Of a stretch of 64,000 nucleotides of DNA, positions 18,292-26,813 are shown piece after piece. The stretch comes from Cohnella sp. CFH 77786 (GTDB lineage: Bacteria > Bacillota > Bacilli > Paenibacillales > Paenibacillaceae). The DNA lies in NCBI RefSeq assembly GCF_019400745.1, contig NZ_WJIB01000002.1, forward strand, positions 496,001-560,000, in the 5' to 3' direction. Numbering within the stretch: the stretch's first letter is position 1; every line of letters begins with the position of its first letter. The notes under the pieces were generated by a model, which was given only the letters and a program-made list of their open reading frames with translations, searched no databases and was not told the DNA's origin. The position numbers and the translations under genes were made by a program.

Positions 18292-19809
18292 GTGGCCGAA
18301 CGCGAACCGATTCTTGAAATGAAAGGCATCTGCAAGGAATTCCCGGGCGTCGCGGCCTTGACGAACGTCAATTTCCGGCTGTTTCCCGGTGAAGTCCACG
18401 CGCTTATGGGGGAGAACGGAGCCGGCAAATCGACGCTCATCAAGGTGCTTACCGGCGTGTATTCCATTACGCGGGGCACCGTGACGCTTGAAGGCCGGAC
18501 GCACGAAGTTCGCAGTCCGCTGGAAGCGCAGCAGGCGGGGATCAGCACCGTTTATCAGGAAGTCAATTTGTGTCCGAACCTGTCGGTGGCGGAAAACATC
18601 TTCATCGGCCGGGAGCCGCGCCGGCTTGGCCGGATCCGGTGGAAGGAAATGAACGCGAGGGCGAAGGTGCTGCTGAAGGAGCGTCTCCACCTGGACATTG
18701 ACGTCACGCTTCCGCTTGAGCATTATTCCGTCGCCATACAGCAGCTGGTCGCCATCGCGCGGGCGCTGAACGTCGAGGCCAAAGTGCTGATCCTGGACGA
18801 GCCGACGTCCAGCTTGGACCAGAGCGAAGTCCAGCAGCTGTTCGGGATCATGCGGAAGCTGAAGGGCGAAGGGTTGGCCATTCTGTTCGTCACCCATTTC
18901 CTGGACCAGGTGTACGAAATCTCCGACCGCATCACCATACTCCGAAACGGGGAATTCGTCGGGGAATACCCGGCCGCCGAGCTGCCCCGGATCGAGCTCG
19001 TCTCGCGCATGATCGGGAAGGCGCTGCATCTGCTGGAGGAGATGCCTAAGGCGCCAGCTTCGGCCAAATCCGGCGCCGAAACCGTCGCCGAAGCCAAGGG
19101 GCTCGGTCGGAAGGGGGCGATCGAGCCGTTCGACCTGCGGATCGGGCAAGGGGAGGTCGTCGGTCTGGCGGGACTGCTCGGATCGGGCCGCACGGAGGTC
19201 GCGCGGCTGTTCTTCGGCGCCGACCGCCCGGATTCGGGCAAGCTCACGTTCCGGGGGAAGGGAGGCGGCACCCGCGGGATCCAATCGCCCAGGCAAGCGC
19301 TCGACAACGGCATCGCCTTCTGCCCGGAAAACCGGAAAACCGAAGGGATCATCGACGACCTGACCGTTCGGGAGAACATCGTACTCGCGCTCCAAGCGCA
19401 CCGGGGATGGTTCCGGACGATCTCCCGCAAACGCCAGGAGGAGATCGCGGACGAATACATCCGGAAGCTGAACATCAATCCTCCGAATCCGGAGCATTTG
19501 GTCAAAAACTTGAGCGGCGGCAACCAGCAGAAGGTCATTCTGGCACGCTGGCTGCTGACGCAGCCGAAGCTGCTGATCCTGGATGAACCGACGCGGGGCA
19601 TCGATATCGGCGCGAAGGCCGAAATCCAGAAGCTGGTCCTTCAGCTCGCCGGCGAGGGGATGTCCGTGCTCTTCGTTTCGTCCGAGCTGGAGGAAGTCCT
19701 CCGCGTCAGCGACCGGATCGCCGTGCTTCGGGACCGCCGCGTGGTCAAGGAAATCGCGGACCAAAACATCAGCCAGCAGCATGTCATGCAGGCGATCGCG
19801 GGAGTGTGA
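18292..19809 (+). CDS. Sugar ABC importer ATPase, YtfR/RbsA-like (two nucleotide-binding domains)
   Basis: This is a duplicated ATPase of about 505 residues for the carbohydrate uptake transporter-2 family. Domain 1 has GENGAGKST, a signature region degenerate to YSVAIQQLVAIARAL, and LILDEPTSSLD. Domain 2 has the family-typical altered Walker A (LLGSGRTEVARLFFG), an intact signature LSGGNQQKVILARWL and LLILDEPTRGID. This asymmetry is normal for RbsA/YtfR proteins. A GTG at 18292 is chosen because AAGGGAGGG lies six bases upstream; an ATG at 18274 lies before that ribosome site and is less likely. The stop overlaps the start region of the permease gene. Confidence 0.93.
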   Translation: MAEREPILEMKGICKEFPGVAALTNVNFRLFPGEVHALMGENGAGKSTLIKVLTGVYSITRGTVTLEGRTHEVRSPLEAQQAGISTVYQEVNLCPNLSVAENIFIGREPRRLGRIRWKEMNARAKVLLKERLHLDIDVTLPLEHYSVAIQQLVAIARALNVEAKVLILDEPTSSLDQSEVQQLFGIMRKLKGEGLAILFVTHFLDQVYEISDRITILRNGEFVGEYPAAELPRIELVSRMIGKALHLLEEMPKAPASAKSGAETVAEAKGLGRKGAIEPFDLRIGQGEVVGLAGLLGSGRTEVARLFFGADRPDSGKLTFRGKGGGTRGIQSPRQALDNGIAFCPENRKTEGIIDDLTVRENIVLALQAHRGWFRTISRKRQEEIADEYIRKLNINPPNPEHLVKNLSGGNQQKVILARWLLTQPKLLILDEPTRGIDIGAKAEIQKLVLQLAGEGMSVLFVSSELEEVLRVSDRIAVLRDRRVVKEIADQNISQQHVMQAIAGV

Positions 19810-19814
19810 AAGCC

Positions 19815-20852
19815 ATGAACCGAATATTGAAACACCACCTGTTTTGGCCGATCGCCGTCCTGGCCGCGCTGCTGCTGTTCAATTTCCTGTACTCGTCGGA
19901 CTTCTTCCGCATCGGGATGCGGGGCGGGAGGCTGTTCGGCAGCCTGATCGACATCCTGAATTTCGGGGCGCCCCTGATCCTGGTCGCCATCGGGATGACG
20001 CTCGTCATCGCGGCCAAAGGCATCGACTTGTCCGTCGGCTCCGTCGTCGCGATCTCCGGCGCCATGGCGTGCCTGACGATCAGCAAAGGCACCGGCGGAG
20101 ATTCTCTCGCCTTGGTGCTGACCGCCGCCGGCGCCGCCCTGGGATTGTCGCTGCTGCTGGGCTTGTGGAACGGGTTTCTCGTCGCGGGAGCGGGCATCCA
20201 ACCGATCATCGCCACGCTGATTCTCATGGTGGCCGGACGCGGGATCGCGCAGCTCATCACGGATGGCCAGATCATTACGGTGAACAGCCCGAAGTACCAA
20301 TATATCGGCTCCGGGGCGCTGGCGGGTCTGCCGTTTTCCATTTTCATCGTTCTCGCCTTGTTCCTTCTGGCTTCTCTGCTGACGAGAAAAACCGCCTTGG
20401 GCCTGTTTATCGAATCGGTCGGCGTAAGTCCGCGCGCCAGCCGCCTGGCCGGGATCCGGTCGGGGTGGGTCATCGCTGCCGTGTATGTGTTCTGCGGCTT
20501 CTGCGCCGGCATCGCGGGTCTCATCCTCAGCTCCAACGTCGCCAGCGCGGACGGCAATAACGCCGGCCAATGGTACGAGCTGGACGCGATTCTGGCCGTC
20601 GTCATCGGCGGGACCTCGCTGAACGGAGGACGGTTTTACTTGACGGGGACCGTCATCGGCGCCTTGATCATCCAGACGCTGACGACAACGATCTATATGA
20701 CCGGCGTGCCGCCGACCATCACGCTTGTCGTGAAGGCGTTCGTGGTGCTCGCCGTATGCCTGATCCAATCGGAAACGTTCCGCCAGGCGCTCGTGCAACG
20801 ATGGAAAACCCGCCGCTATCCGGCCGAACGGGAGGTCGCGCGCCATGTTTAA
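19815..20852 (+). CDS. Sugar ABC importer permease, YtfT-like
   Basis: This is a membrane permease of the BPD_transp_2 (ribose/galactofuranose) family, 345 residues with about eight to ten hydrophobic spans. Typical stretches are GMTLVIAAKGIDLSVGSVVA, NGFLVAGAGIQPIIATL and AVVIGGTSLNGGRFYLTGT. A GTG at 19806 overlaps the ATPase stop, but its ribosome site would be too close, so the ATG at 19815 (GGGAG ten bases upstream) is preferred. It pairs with the YjfF-like permease encoded next, with an eight-base overlap, making a heterodimeric channel. Confidence 0.92.
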   Translation: MNRILKHHLFWPIAVLAALLLFNFLYSSDFFRIGMRGGRLFGSLIDILNFGAPLILVAIGMTLVIAAKGIDLSVGSVVAISGAMACLTISKGTGGDSLALVLTAAGAALGLSLLLGLWNGFLVAGAGIQPIIATLILMVAGRGIAQLITDGQIITVNSPKYQYIGSGALAGLPFSIFIVLALFLLASLLTRKTALGLFIESVGVSPRASRLAGIRSGWVIAAVYVFCGFCAGIAGLILSSNVASADGNNAGQWYELDAILAVVIGGTSLNGGRFYLTGTVIGALIIQTLTTTIYMTGVPPTITLVVKAFVVLAVCLIQSETFRQALVQRWKTRRYPAEREVARHV

Positions 20853-21810
20853 CCGGAAATACGTCCCGATATTCGTCACGGTCGGCTTATTCGCGCTTAT
20901 GTTCGCCGCGGGATCTTTCCGCTACACCGGTTTTTTCTCGCTGCAAGTCATTTTGAATTTGCTGATCGATAATGCCTACCTGCTCATCGCGGCCGTCGGC
21001 ATGACGCTCGTTATCGTGTCCGGAGGCATCGACCTGTCGGTGGGTTCGGTCATCGCGCTTACCACGATGGTGTCCGCGAGCCTCGTCCAGCAACACGGTT
21101 GGCCGCCCGCCGTCGTCATTCCGCTCGTGCTTGCGATGGGTGCCGTCTTCGGCTCGGGAATGGGCGCGATCATCCACTATTTCAAAATCCAACCGTTTAT
21201 CGTCACGCTTGCCGGCATGTTCCTGGCCCGGGGCTTATGCTATGTCATCGACATCAATACGATCACGATCGATAACGCCTTCTATACGAAAGCAGCGCAG
21301 ACGCGTATTCACCTGCCGGGCGGAAACACGGTGTCCGTCAGCGTCGTCATCGCGCTCATCGTGGTCGCCATCGGCATTTACATCGCGCATTACACCCGTT
21401 TCGGCCGCAACGCGTACGCGCTGGGAGGAAGCGAACAGTCGGCGCTGCTCATGGGACTTCCCGTCGGGAAGACGAAGATATCGGTCTACTTGCTCAGCGG
21501 CTTGTGTTCTTCGCTTGCGGGCGTCGTGTTTACGTTCTATATGTTGTCCGGGTACGGCATGCATGCGATCGGCACGGAGCTCGACACGATCGCGGCCGTC
21601 GTCATCGGCGGCACGCTGCTGACGGGCGGCGTCGGGTACGTGGTCGGAACGTTTTTCGGGGTCATGATCCAGGGCGTCATCCAGACGATCATCAGCTTCG
21701 AGGGGACGCTCAGCTCCTGGTGGACGAAGATCGCCATCGGTTTGCTGCTGTTTCTGTTCATCGTGCTGCAGAGATTGCTGAGTTCCGGGAAGGCGGCATG
21801 GAAGGGGTAG
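20845..21810 (+). CDS. Sugar ABC importer permease, YjfF-like
   Basis: This 321-residue second permease of the same family as the preceding gene has the hallmarks GMTLVIVSGGIDLSVGSVIAL, FKIQPFIVTLAGMFLARGLCY and AAVVIGGTLLTGGVGYVVGT. The pairing of two non-identical permeases with a YtfQ/YtfR-type pair reproduces the YtfQ-YtfR-YtfT-YjfF galactofuranose importer layout. The start has GGGAGG nine bases upstream within the end of the previous gene. The ~150 bases to the next gene show no clear terminator, so the second binding protein is probably co-transcribed. Confidence 0.92.
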   Translation: MFNRKYVPIFVTVGLFALMFAAGSFRYTGFFSLQVILNLLIDNAYLLIAAVGMTLVIVSGGIDLSVGSVIALTTMVSASLVQQHGWPPAVVIPLVLAMGAVFGSGMGAIIHYFKIQPFIVTLAGMFLARGLCYVIDINTITIDNAFYTKAAQTRIHLPGGNTVSVSVVIALIVVAIGIYIAHYTRFGRNAYALGGSEQSALLMGLPVGKTKISVYLLSGLCSSLAGVVFTFYMLSGYGMHAIGTELDTIAAVVIGGTLLTGGVGYVVGTFFGVMIQGVIQTIISFEGTLSSWWTKIAIGLLLFLFIVLQRLLSSGKAAWKG

Positions 21811-21958
21811 CGAAGGCGAGGAGCGCGGGCGAACCGGCGAATCTCAACGCGCGGCCGGCTGCTTGAAGGAAATATCCTGTCAGGTGGAGAATCATATGTC
21901 TAGCTTCTTCGTTATGAGGCAGCCGAAGACGGACGGATCGCGAAGGTGAGGGAATGAC

Positions 21959-23011
21959 ATGAGGATTCTGAAATGGACCGCGGCATGCTGCCTCCTTTCC
22001 ATTCTGCTCCTGGACTTGTCCGGTTGCGCGTGGGGAAGCGGCCCGGACGTTCAGCCCGTCGCCGAACCGGTGCCCAAGCCGTCTGCCGGGCAACCGGCCG
22101 ATCCGGCCGCGGAGAGCCAGACGCCCGAGCGTCCTATCGTGCTCGGGTTCTCTCAGCTCGGATCCGAGAGCGACTGGCGGATCGCGAACACGAATTCGAT
22201 CCGGGACGCCGCCCGGGAGGCCGGCATCACGCTGCTGCTCGAGAACGCCGAGCAATCGCAGGAGAAGCAATTCGAAGCCATCCGCTCGTTCATCCGCAAG
22301 AAGGTCGACGTCATCGCGTTCGCGCCGGTAATCCAATCCGGATGGGAACCCATCCTGAAGGAAGCGCAGCAGGCGGGCATTCCGGTGATCCTGTCCGACC
22401 GCGCCGTGGACGTCCGGGATACGTCGCTGTACGTCACGTTCATCGGGTCCGATTTTTACGAAGAGGGCGTCAAAGCCGGGAAATATTTGCTCGACAAGAT
22501 GCGCGACGTGCCCGGTCCGATCCGGATCGCGGAGCTGGAAGGCACCGTCGGTTCGACGCCGTCGATCGACCGCGGGCAAGGCTTCCGGGATACGATCCGA
22601 TCGCGCGCCGACCTGGAAATCGTAAGCAGCGCCCCGGCGGATTTCACGATGGAGAAGGGCCGGGAAGTGATGCGGGCGTTCCTGAAGAAGGACGGGAAGC
22701 CGCCGCACGTCCTGTTTGCGCACAACGACGACATGGCGCTCGGCGCGATCGAGGCGATCGAAGAGGCGGGGCTCGCGCCCGGCAAGGACATCGTCGTCAT
22801 CTCCGTCGACGGGACCCGGAAAGCCTTCGAGAAGATGGTGGAGGGCAAAATCAACTGCGTCGTGGAGTGCAACCCGCTCTTAGGGCCCTTGATCATGCAG
22901 GCGGCGAAGGAAATCATGCAGGGGCGCACGCTTCCCAAAAGGATCGCGTCCCCGGAGAGCGTGTTCACGGAGGAAATGGCGGCGGTCGAGGTCGGCAACC
23001 GGAAGTATTAG
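21959..23011 (+). CDS. Second YtfQ-like sugar-binding lipoprotein
   Basis: This 350-residue lipoprotein (lipobox LSGC, Cys about residue 23) is clearly paralogous to the binding protein at 17116. It has the same order of motifs: VLGFSQLGSESDWRIANTNS, AFAPVIQSGWEPIL, DRAVDVRDTSL, HNDDMALGAIEAIE, ECNPLLGPLIM. Its linker is short and lacks the Lys-Pro-Ser-Glu repeats. It is probably a duplication that widened ligand range or affinity for one transporter. The AAGGTGAGGG ribosome site fits the ATG. The gene ends at a 40-bp tandem repeat array shared with the 3' end of the convergent lacI-type gene. Confidence 0.9.
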   Translation: MRILKWTAACCLLSILLLDLSGCAWGSGPDVQPVAEPVPKPSAGQPADPAAESQTPERPIVLGFSQLGSESDWRIANTNSIRDAAREAGITLLLENAEQSQEKQFEAIRSFIRKKVDVIAFAPVIQSGWEPILKEAQQAGIPVILSDRAVDVRDTSLYVTFIGSDFYEEGVKAGKYLLDKMRDVPGPIRIAELEGTVGSTPSIDRGQGFRDTIRSRADLEIVSSAPADFTMEKGREVMRAFLKKDGKPPHVLFAHNDDMALGAIEAIEEAGLAPGKDIVVISVDGTRKAFEKMVEGKINCVVECNPLLGPLIMQAAKEIMQGRTLPKRIASPESVFTEEMAAVEVGNRKY

Positions 23012-23018
23012 CGCGTTG

Positions 23019-23210
23019 GCGGCTCCGGGACGGATCGCCGGGCGAAGTTACCATGAAGGCGGCTCGGCGACGGAACGCCGGGCGAAGTAACCTTGAATGC
23101 GGCTCGGCGACGGATCGCCGGGCGAAGTAACCGTGAATGCGGCTTGGCGACGGCTCGTTAGACGAACTTACGGGGAAGGCGGCTCGGCGACGGATCGCCG
23201 GACGATCAAC
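23019..23210. repeat. 40-bp tandem repeat, about five copies, running into lacI 3' end
   Basis: The phrase beginning GGCT(C/T)GGCGACGG recurs at 23021, 23061, 23101, 23141 and 23181, an exact 40-base period. Copies carry the hairpin CGGCGA-CGGA-TCGCCG. The last copy lies inside the LacI-family gene and encodes its C-terminal residues, so the array looks like an outgrowth of that gene end. It fills the gap between two convergent genes and may act as a transcription stop. Confidence 0.85.
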
Positions 23211-24187
23211 TCGGCGGGCAGAACGATTTTCTTCCATGGGGCGGAAGGCTCCCGCTCCTGAATCCGCTCCAGCAGCATCTGCATGCCGATGTAGCCGAAA
23301 TGGTAGGCTTGCTGCGCAATGACGGTGATAAACGGATCGAAATCGGCGTACGGTCCGAGGTCGTCGAAGCAGACGAGCGAGATTTGTTCGGGAACGGAGA
23401 TTCCCCGCTTGCGCAGCACGCTCATCACTTCAAGGGCCAGCACGTTGTTGCCCGCGATGATGGCGGTCGGAGGCTCCGGCATGGCGTCCAGCCAAGCTTC
23501 GATGCCGGAGAGGTCGGAGCGGAGGCCGAAGCTCGTTTCATAAATATCGAGCTCGCCGCAGGGAAGGTCGTGCAGCTTCATCGCTTCCCGGTACCCTTGC
23601 AGGCGCAGGCGCGCGCTGGAGATGGAAGAGGAGCCGTTGATCATGGCGATCCGGCGGTGTCCATGTTCGGCAAGATGCTCGACGAGTCGCCGGCCGCCCT
23701 CCTTGCTGTCCCCGAGCACGACGTCGCAGCCGATGCCGGGCACCTCCCGGTCCAGCAGCACGAACGGGATGTTATGCCGGCGGAGCTTCTCCAGATGGGG
23801 GAGCGAAGGATCGCCCGCGGGCGCGACCAGCACGCCGTCCACGCGGGTGGAGAGAATCGTTTGGATATAATCGCTTTCCTTGTCCAGGCTTTCGTCGCTG
23901 TTGCCGAACAGCAGGCGGAAGCCGTTTTTCGTGGCTGCGTCTTCCGCTCCCCGGGCCAGCGTCGTATAGAAAGGGTTCGTAATGTCGGTGATCAGCAGGA
24001 ACAGGATCCGGGTTTGCTGAAGCACGAGACTGCGGGCGGTCTGGTTCGGGACGTAGTTCAGCTCCTCCATGACCCGTTTCACCTTGGCCCTCGTTTTGTC
24101 GCTGATTTTTCCCGTGTTATTGATAACTCTCGAGACCGTCATCGCGGATACGCCCGCTTTCGCCGCGATATCGTATATCGTAACCAT
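23168..24187 (-). CDS. LacI-family transcriptional repressor of the fucose operon
   Basis: This 339-residue repressor has an N-terminal LacI helix-turn-helix (MVTIYDIAAKAGVSAMTVSR, then VINNTGKISDKTRAKV and the hinge helix NYVPNQTARSLV), followed by a type I periplasmic-binding-like ligand domain to the C-terminus. The ribosome site AGAGGAGC precedes the ATG by eight bases. It is divergent from fucI, and a perfect GTTATCGATAAC palindrome sits in the shared region. The simplest reading is that it represses the fucose operon and responds to a pathway intermediate. Its last residues are encoded by one copy of a 40-bp tandem repeat, so the C-terminus may vary between strains. Confidence 0.92.
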   Translation of the reverse strand: MVTIYDIAAKAGVSAMTVSRVINNTGKISDKTRAKVKRVMEELNYVPNQTARSLVLQQTRILFLLITDITNPFYTTLARGAEDAATKNGFRLLFGNSDESLDKESDYIQTILSTRVDGVLVAPAGDPSLPHLEKLRRHNIPFVLLDREVPGIGCDVVLGDSKEGGRRLVEHLAEHGHRRIAMINGSSSISSARLRLQGYREAMKLHDLPCGELDIYETSFGLRSDLSGIEAWLDAMPEPPTAIIAGNNVLALEVMSVLRKRGISVPEQISLVCFDDLGPYADFDPFITVIAQQAYHFGYIGMQMLLERIQEREPSAPWKKIVLPAELIVRRSVAEPPSP

Positions 24188-24239
24188 GAAGGCTGCTCCT
24201 CTTGTCGAATCGTTGTGTTTATCTTACCGGAGAAAATGG

Positions 24240-24301
24240 TTGACAGCAATACGTTTCCTTGATAGCGTAGAGTTATCGATAACATTTCAAGCGCTTTCAA
24301 A
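24240..24301 (+). promoter_or_regulatory. fucI promoter with LacI-type operator and cre-like site
   Basis: There are three stacked elements. A perfect -35 TTGACA (24240-24245) and TAGCGT (24263-24268) are spaced by 17 bases. A perfect 12-bp palindrome GTTATCGATAAC (24272-24283) has the CG-centred form expected for a LacI-family operator. A cre-like TTTCAAGCGCTTTCAA (24285-24300) matches, on the reverse strand, 14 of 15 positions of WTGNAANCGNWNNCW. Together they suggest substrate induction through the divergent repressor plus CcpA catabolite repression. Confidence 0.65.
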
Positions 24302-24322
24302 AAGTGCGGGAGGGTGTTCAAA

Positions 24323-26113
24323 TTGGCGGATATACAGACGCGCTGGGCGGGCGGATTTCCGAAAATCGGAATCCGGCCGACGATCGACGGACGGCGCAAA
24401 GGCGTTCGGGAATCGCTGGAAGACCAGACGATGAACATGGCGAAGGCGACGGCGAAGCTGCTGACGGGCAACTTGCGCTATCCGGACGGTTCTCCGGTGG
24501 AATGCGTCATCGCGGATACGTGCATCGGCGGCGTGGCGGAAGCGGCGGCCTGTGCCGACAAGTTCGCCAAATCCGGGGTGGGGGTATCGATAACGGTCAC
24601 CCCTTGCTGGTGTTACGGAACGGAAACGATGGACGCGGATCCTACGATCCCGAAGGCCGTATGGGGCTTTAACGGAACGGAGCGTCCCGGCGCGGTTTAC
24701 TTGGCGGCGGTTCTGTCCGGATACGCGCAGAAGGGCCTGCCCGCGTTCGGCATCTATGGCGAGCAGGTGCAGGATGCCGGGGATACTTCGATTCCGGACG
24801 ATGTTCGCGGCAAATTGTTGGCTTTTGCAAGGGCGGGTCTCGCGGTTGCGATCATGCGCGGCAAAGCCTATCTGTCCATGGGTTCGGTGTCCATGGGCAT
24901 CGCGGGCTCCGTCGTCAACGACTCGTTCTTCCAGGACTATCTCGGCATGCGCAACGAGTACGTGGATATGACCGAATTCGTGCGCCGAATGGACACGGGC
25001 ATTTACGACCCGGAGGAATTCGAACGCGCGCTTAAATGGGTGAAGGAGAATTGTCCGGAAGGACCGGACGACAACCCTCCGGGCATCCGAACCTCCCGCG
25101 AGCGGAAGGACAAAGACTGGGAGACCGTCGTCAAGATGGCGCTTATCGCCCGGGACCTGATGGTCGGCAACCCGAGACTGGCGGAACTTGGCTACGGCGA
25201 AGAAGCGCTCGGCCATAACGCGATCGTCTCCGGATTCCAGGGACAGCGGCAATGGACCGATCATTTTCCGAATGGGGATTTCCTCGAAGCGATTCTCAAC
25301 TCCTCTTTCGACTGGAACGGCATCCGAGCACCTTATATCGTGGCAACGGAGAACGACAGCCTGAACGGCGCTGCCATGCTGATGGGATATTTGCTCACCA
25401 ATACGGCGCAAATTTTTGCTGACGTCCGCACCTATTGGAGCCCGGAATCCGTCGAGCGGGTCACCGGCCATAAGCTGGAAGGGGCGGCGGCGGGAGGCAT
25501 TCTGCATTTGATCAATTCCGGACCGGCGGCGCTCGACGGAACGGGGGAGCAGACGCGGGACGGCAAGCCGGCGATGAAGCCATTCTGGGAAATCAGCGAG
25601 GAAGAAGCGGATAAATGCCTGAAAGCGACGTCCTGGCGTCCGGCCGCCGTCGAGTATTTCAACGGGGGCGGGTATTCGACCGACTATTTGACGCGGGGCG
25701 GCATGCCGATGACGATGTCCCGCATCAACCTGGTGAAGGGCATTGGCCCCGTCCTGCAAATCGCGGAAGGGTATTCCGTCGATCTGCCGCCGGAGGTGCA
25801 CGACGCGCTCGACGAGCGGACAAACCCGACTTGGCCGACGACCTGGTTCGCGCCGATCCTGACGGGAAGCGGCGCGTTCCGTTCCGTGTACGAAGTGATG
25901 GACAATTGGGGGGCCAACCACGGTTCGATCAGCTACGGCCATATCGGCGCGGACTTGATCACCTTGGCTTCCATGCTCCGGATTCCGGTCAACATGCACA
26001 ACGTGTCCGCGGATCGCGTTTTCCGTCCCCGGGCTTGGGGACTGTTCGGCACGGACAACGCGGAAAGCGCCGATTTCAGAGCCTGCGGCAATTTCGGACC
26101 GCTGTACGGATAA
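24323..26113 (+). CDS. fucI: L-fucose isomerase
   Basis: This enzyme converts L-fucose to L-fuculose (also D-arabinose to D-ribulose) in a Mn-dependent reaction. At 596 residues it has the usual length and near-diagnostic stretches: [20 protein letters not shown] at the start, [28 protein letters not shown], the metal-binding Glu/Asp region around [13 protein letters not shown], and [16 protein letters not shown] at 24314 is in frame, but the TTG at 24323 has GGGAGGG eight bases upstream and is preferred. It is the first gene of a fucI-fucA-kinase operon whose last members are classical partners. Confidence 0.95.
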   Translation: MADIQTRWAGGFPKIGIRPTIDGRRKGVRESLEDQTMNMAKATAKLLTGNLRYPDGSPVECVIADTCIGGVAEAAACADKFAKSGVGVSITVTPCWCYGTETMDADPTIPKAVWGFNGTERPGAVYLAAVLSGYAQKGLPAFGIYGEQVQDAGDTSIPDDVRGKLLAFARAGLAVAIMRGKAYLSMGSVSMGIAGSVVNDSFFQDYLGMRNEYVDMTEFVRRMDTGIYDPEEFERALKWVKENCPEGPDDNPPGIRTSRERKDKDWETVVKMALIARDLMVGNPRLAELGYGEEALGHNAIVSGFQGQRQWTDHFPNGDFLEAILNSSFDWNGIRAPYIVATENDSLNGAAMLMGYLLTNTAQIFADVRTYWSPESVERVTGHKLEGAAAGGILHLINSGPAALDGTGEQTRDGKPAMKPFWEISEEEADKCLKATSWRPAAVEYFNGGGYSTDYLTRGGMPMTMSRINLVKGIGPVLQIAEGYSVDLPPEVHDALDERTNPTWPTTWFAPILTGSGAFRSVYEVMDNWGANHGSISYGHIGADLITLASMLRIPVNMHNVSADRVFRPRAWGLFGTDNAESADFRACGNFGPLYG

Positions 26114-26134
26114 CGGAGAGGAGACTGAACGTTC

Positions 26135-26797
26135 ATGAGCAGCAGTACCGCCATCCGCGAGGAGCTCTGCAAGTACGCGCAGAAAACCGTAGCGAACAAA
26201 CTTGTCGTCGGACCGGGAGGCAATATCAGCGCCCGGCACGAAGGTACAATGTACTTGTCCCCCAGCGGCTTCGCGCTGGATGAAATCAAGCCGGAGCAAT
26301 GGGTCGAGGTGGACATCGCGACCGGCGACATCACCGACATCGGCCTGCGCCCGTCTTCCGAAGTCCTTATGCATCTGTACGCGTACCGGGCGAATCCGAA
26401 TATCGGCGCGATCGTCCATACGCATCCGCCTTACTGCATCGCGTTCACGCTGGTCGAGCGGGAGCTGCCGATCATGTTCCCCGACCAAGCGGCGCTTGTC
26501 GGCCGCACCGTGTACGTCGATTACGTGCTGCCGACGACCGACAAGCTGGCCGACGCGGTGGTGGCGAAGGTGAACGACGCAAGCTCGATATTGCTTGGCA
26601 ACCACGGGCTGGTGACCACGGGCAGAAATTTACGCGAAGCGTATTACCGCACGGAAGTGGTCGAGGAGAGCTCGAAAATCTATTTGATCGCGAAGGCGAT
26701 CCGGGAGCCGAAGGTGCTCACGGAAGAGGAGTTTCGGGAAATCGCTTCGCTTGAAAGCGAAGCGTACCGGATCCAGCTGCTTCAGAAGATGAAATGA
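26135..26797 (+). CDS. fucA: L-fuculose-phosphate aldolase (class II aldolase)
   Basis: This enzyme cleaves L-fuculose 1-phosphate to dihydroxyacetone phosphate and L-lactaldehyde. It is a zinc-dependent class II (AraD/FucA) aldolase of 220 residues with the phosphate-binding GPGGNISAR near residue 30, the zinc/catalytic cluster HTHPPYC near residue 92 and SILLGNHGLVTTG near residue 150. Sequence alone cannot exclude ribulose- or rhamnulose-phosphate specificity, but its place between fucI and the sugar kinase makes fuculose phosphate most likely. It starts 22 bases after fucI. Confidence 0.88.
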   Translation: MSSSTAIREELCKYAQKTVANKLVVGPGGNISARHEGTMYLSPSGFALDEIKPEQWVEVDIATGDITDIGLRPSSEVLMHLYAYRANPNIGAIVHTHPPYCIAFTLVERELPIMFPDQAALVGRTVYVDYVLPTTDKLADAVVAKVNDASSILLGNHGLVTTGRNLREAYYRTEVVEESSKIYLIAKAIREPKVLTEEEFREIASLESEAYRIQLLQKMK

Positions 26798-26813
26798 CCG
26801 GAGGTGGCGCGCG

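Noticed and set aside
24116..24126. A TTATTGATAAC sequence inside the LacI-family gene resembling its operator
   Set aside because: It encodes the conserved VINN residues of the DNA-binding domain; the similarity to the operator is probably chance.
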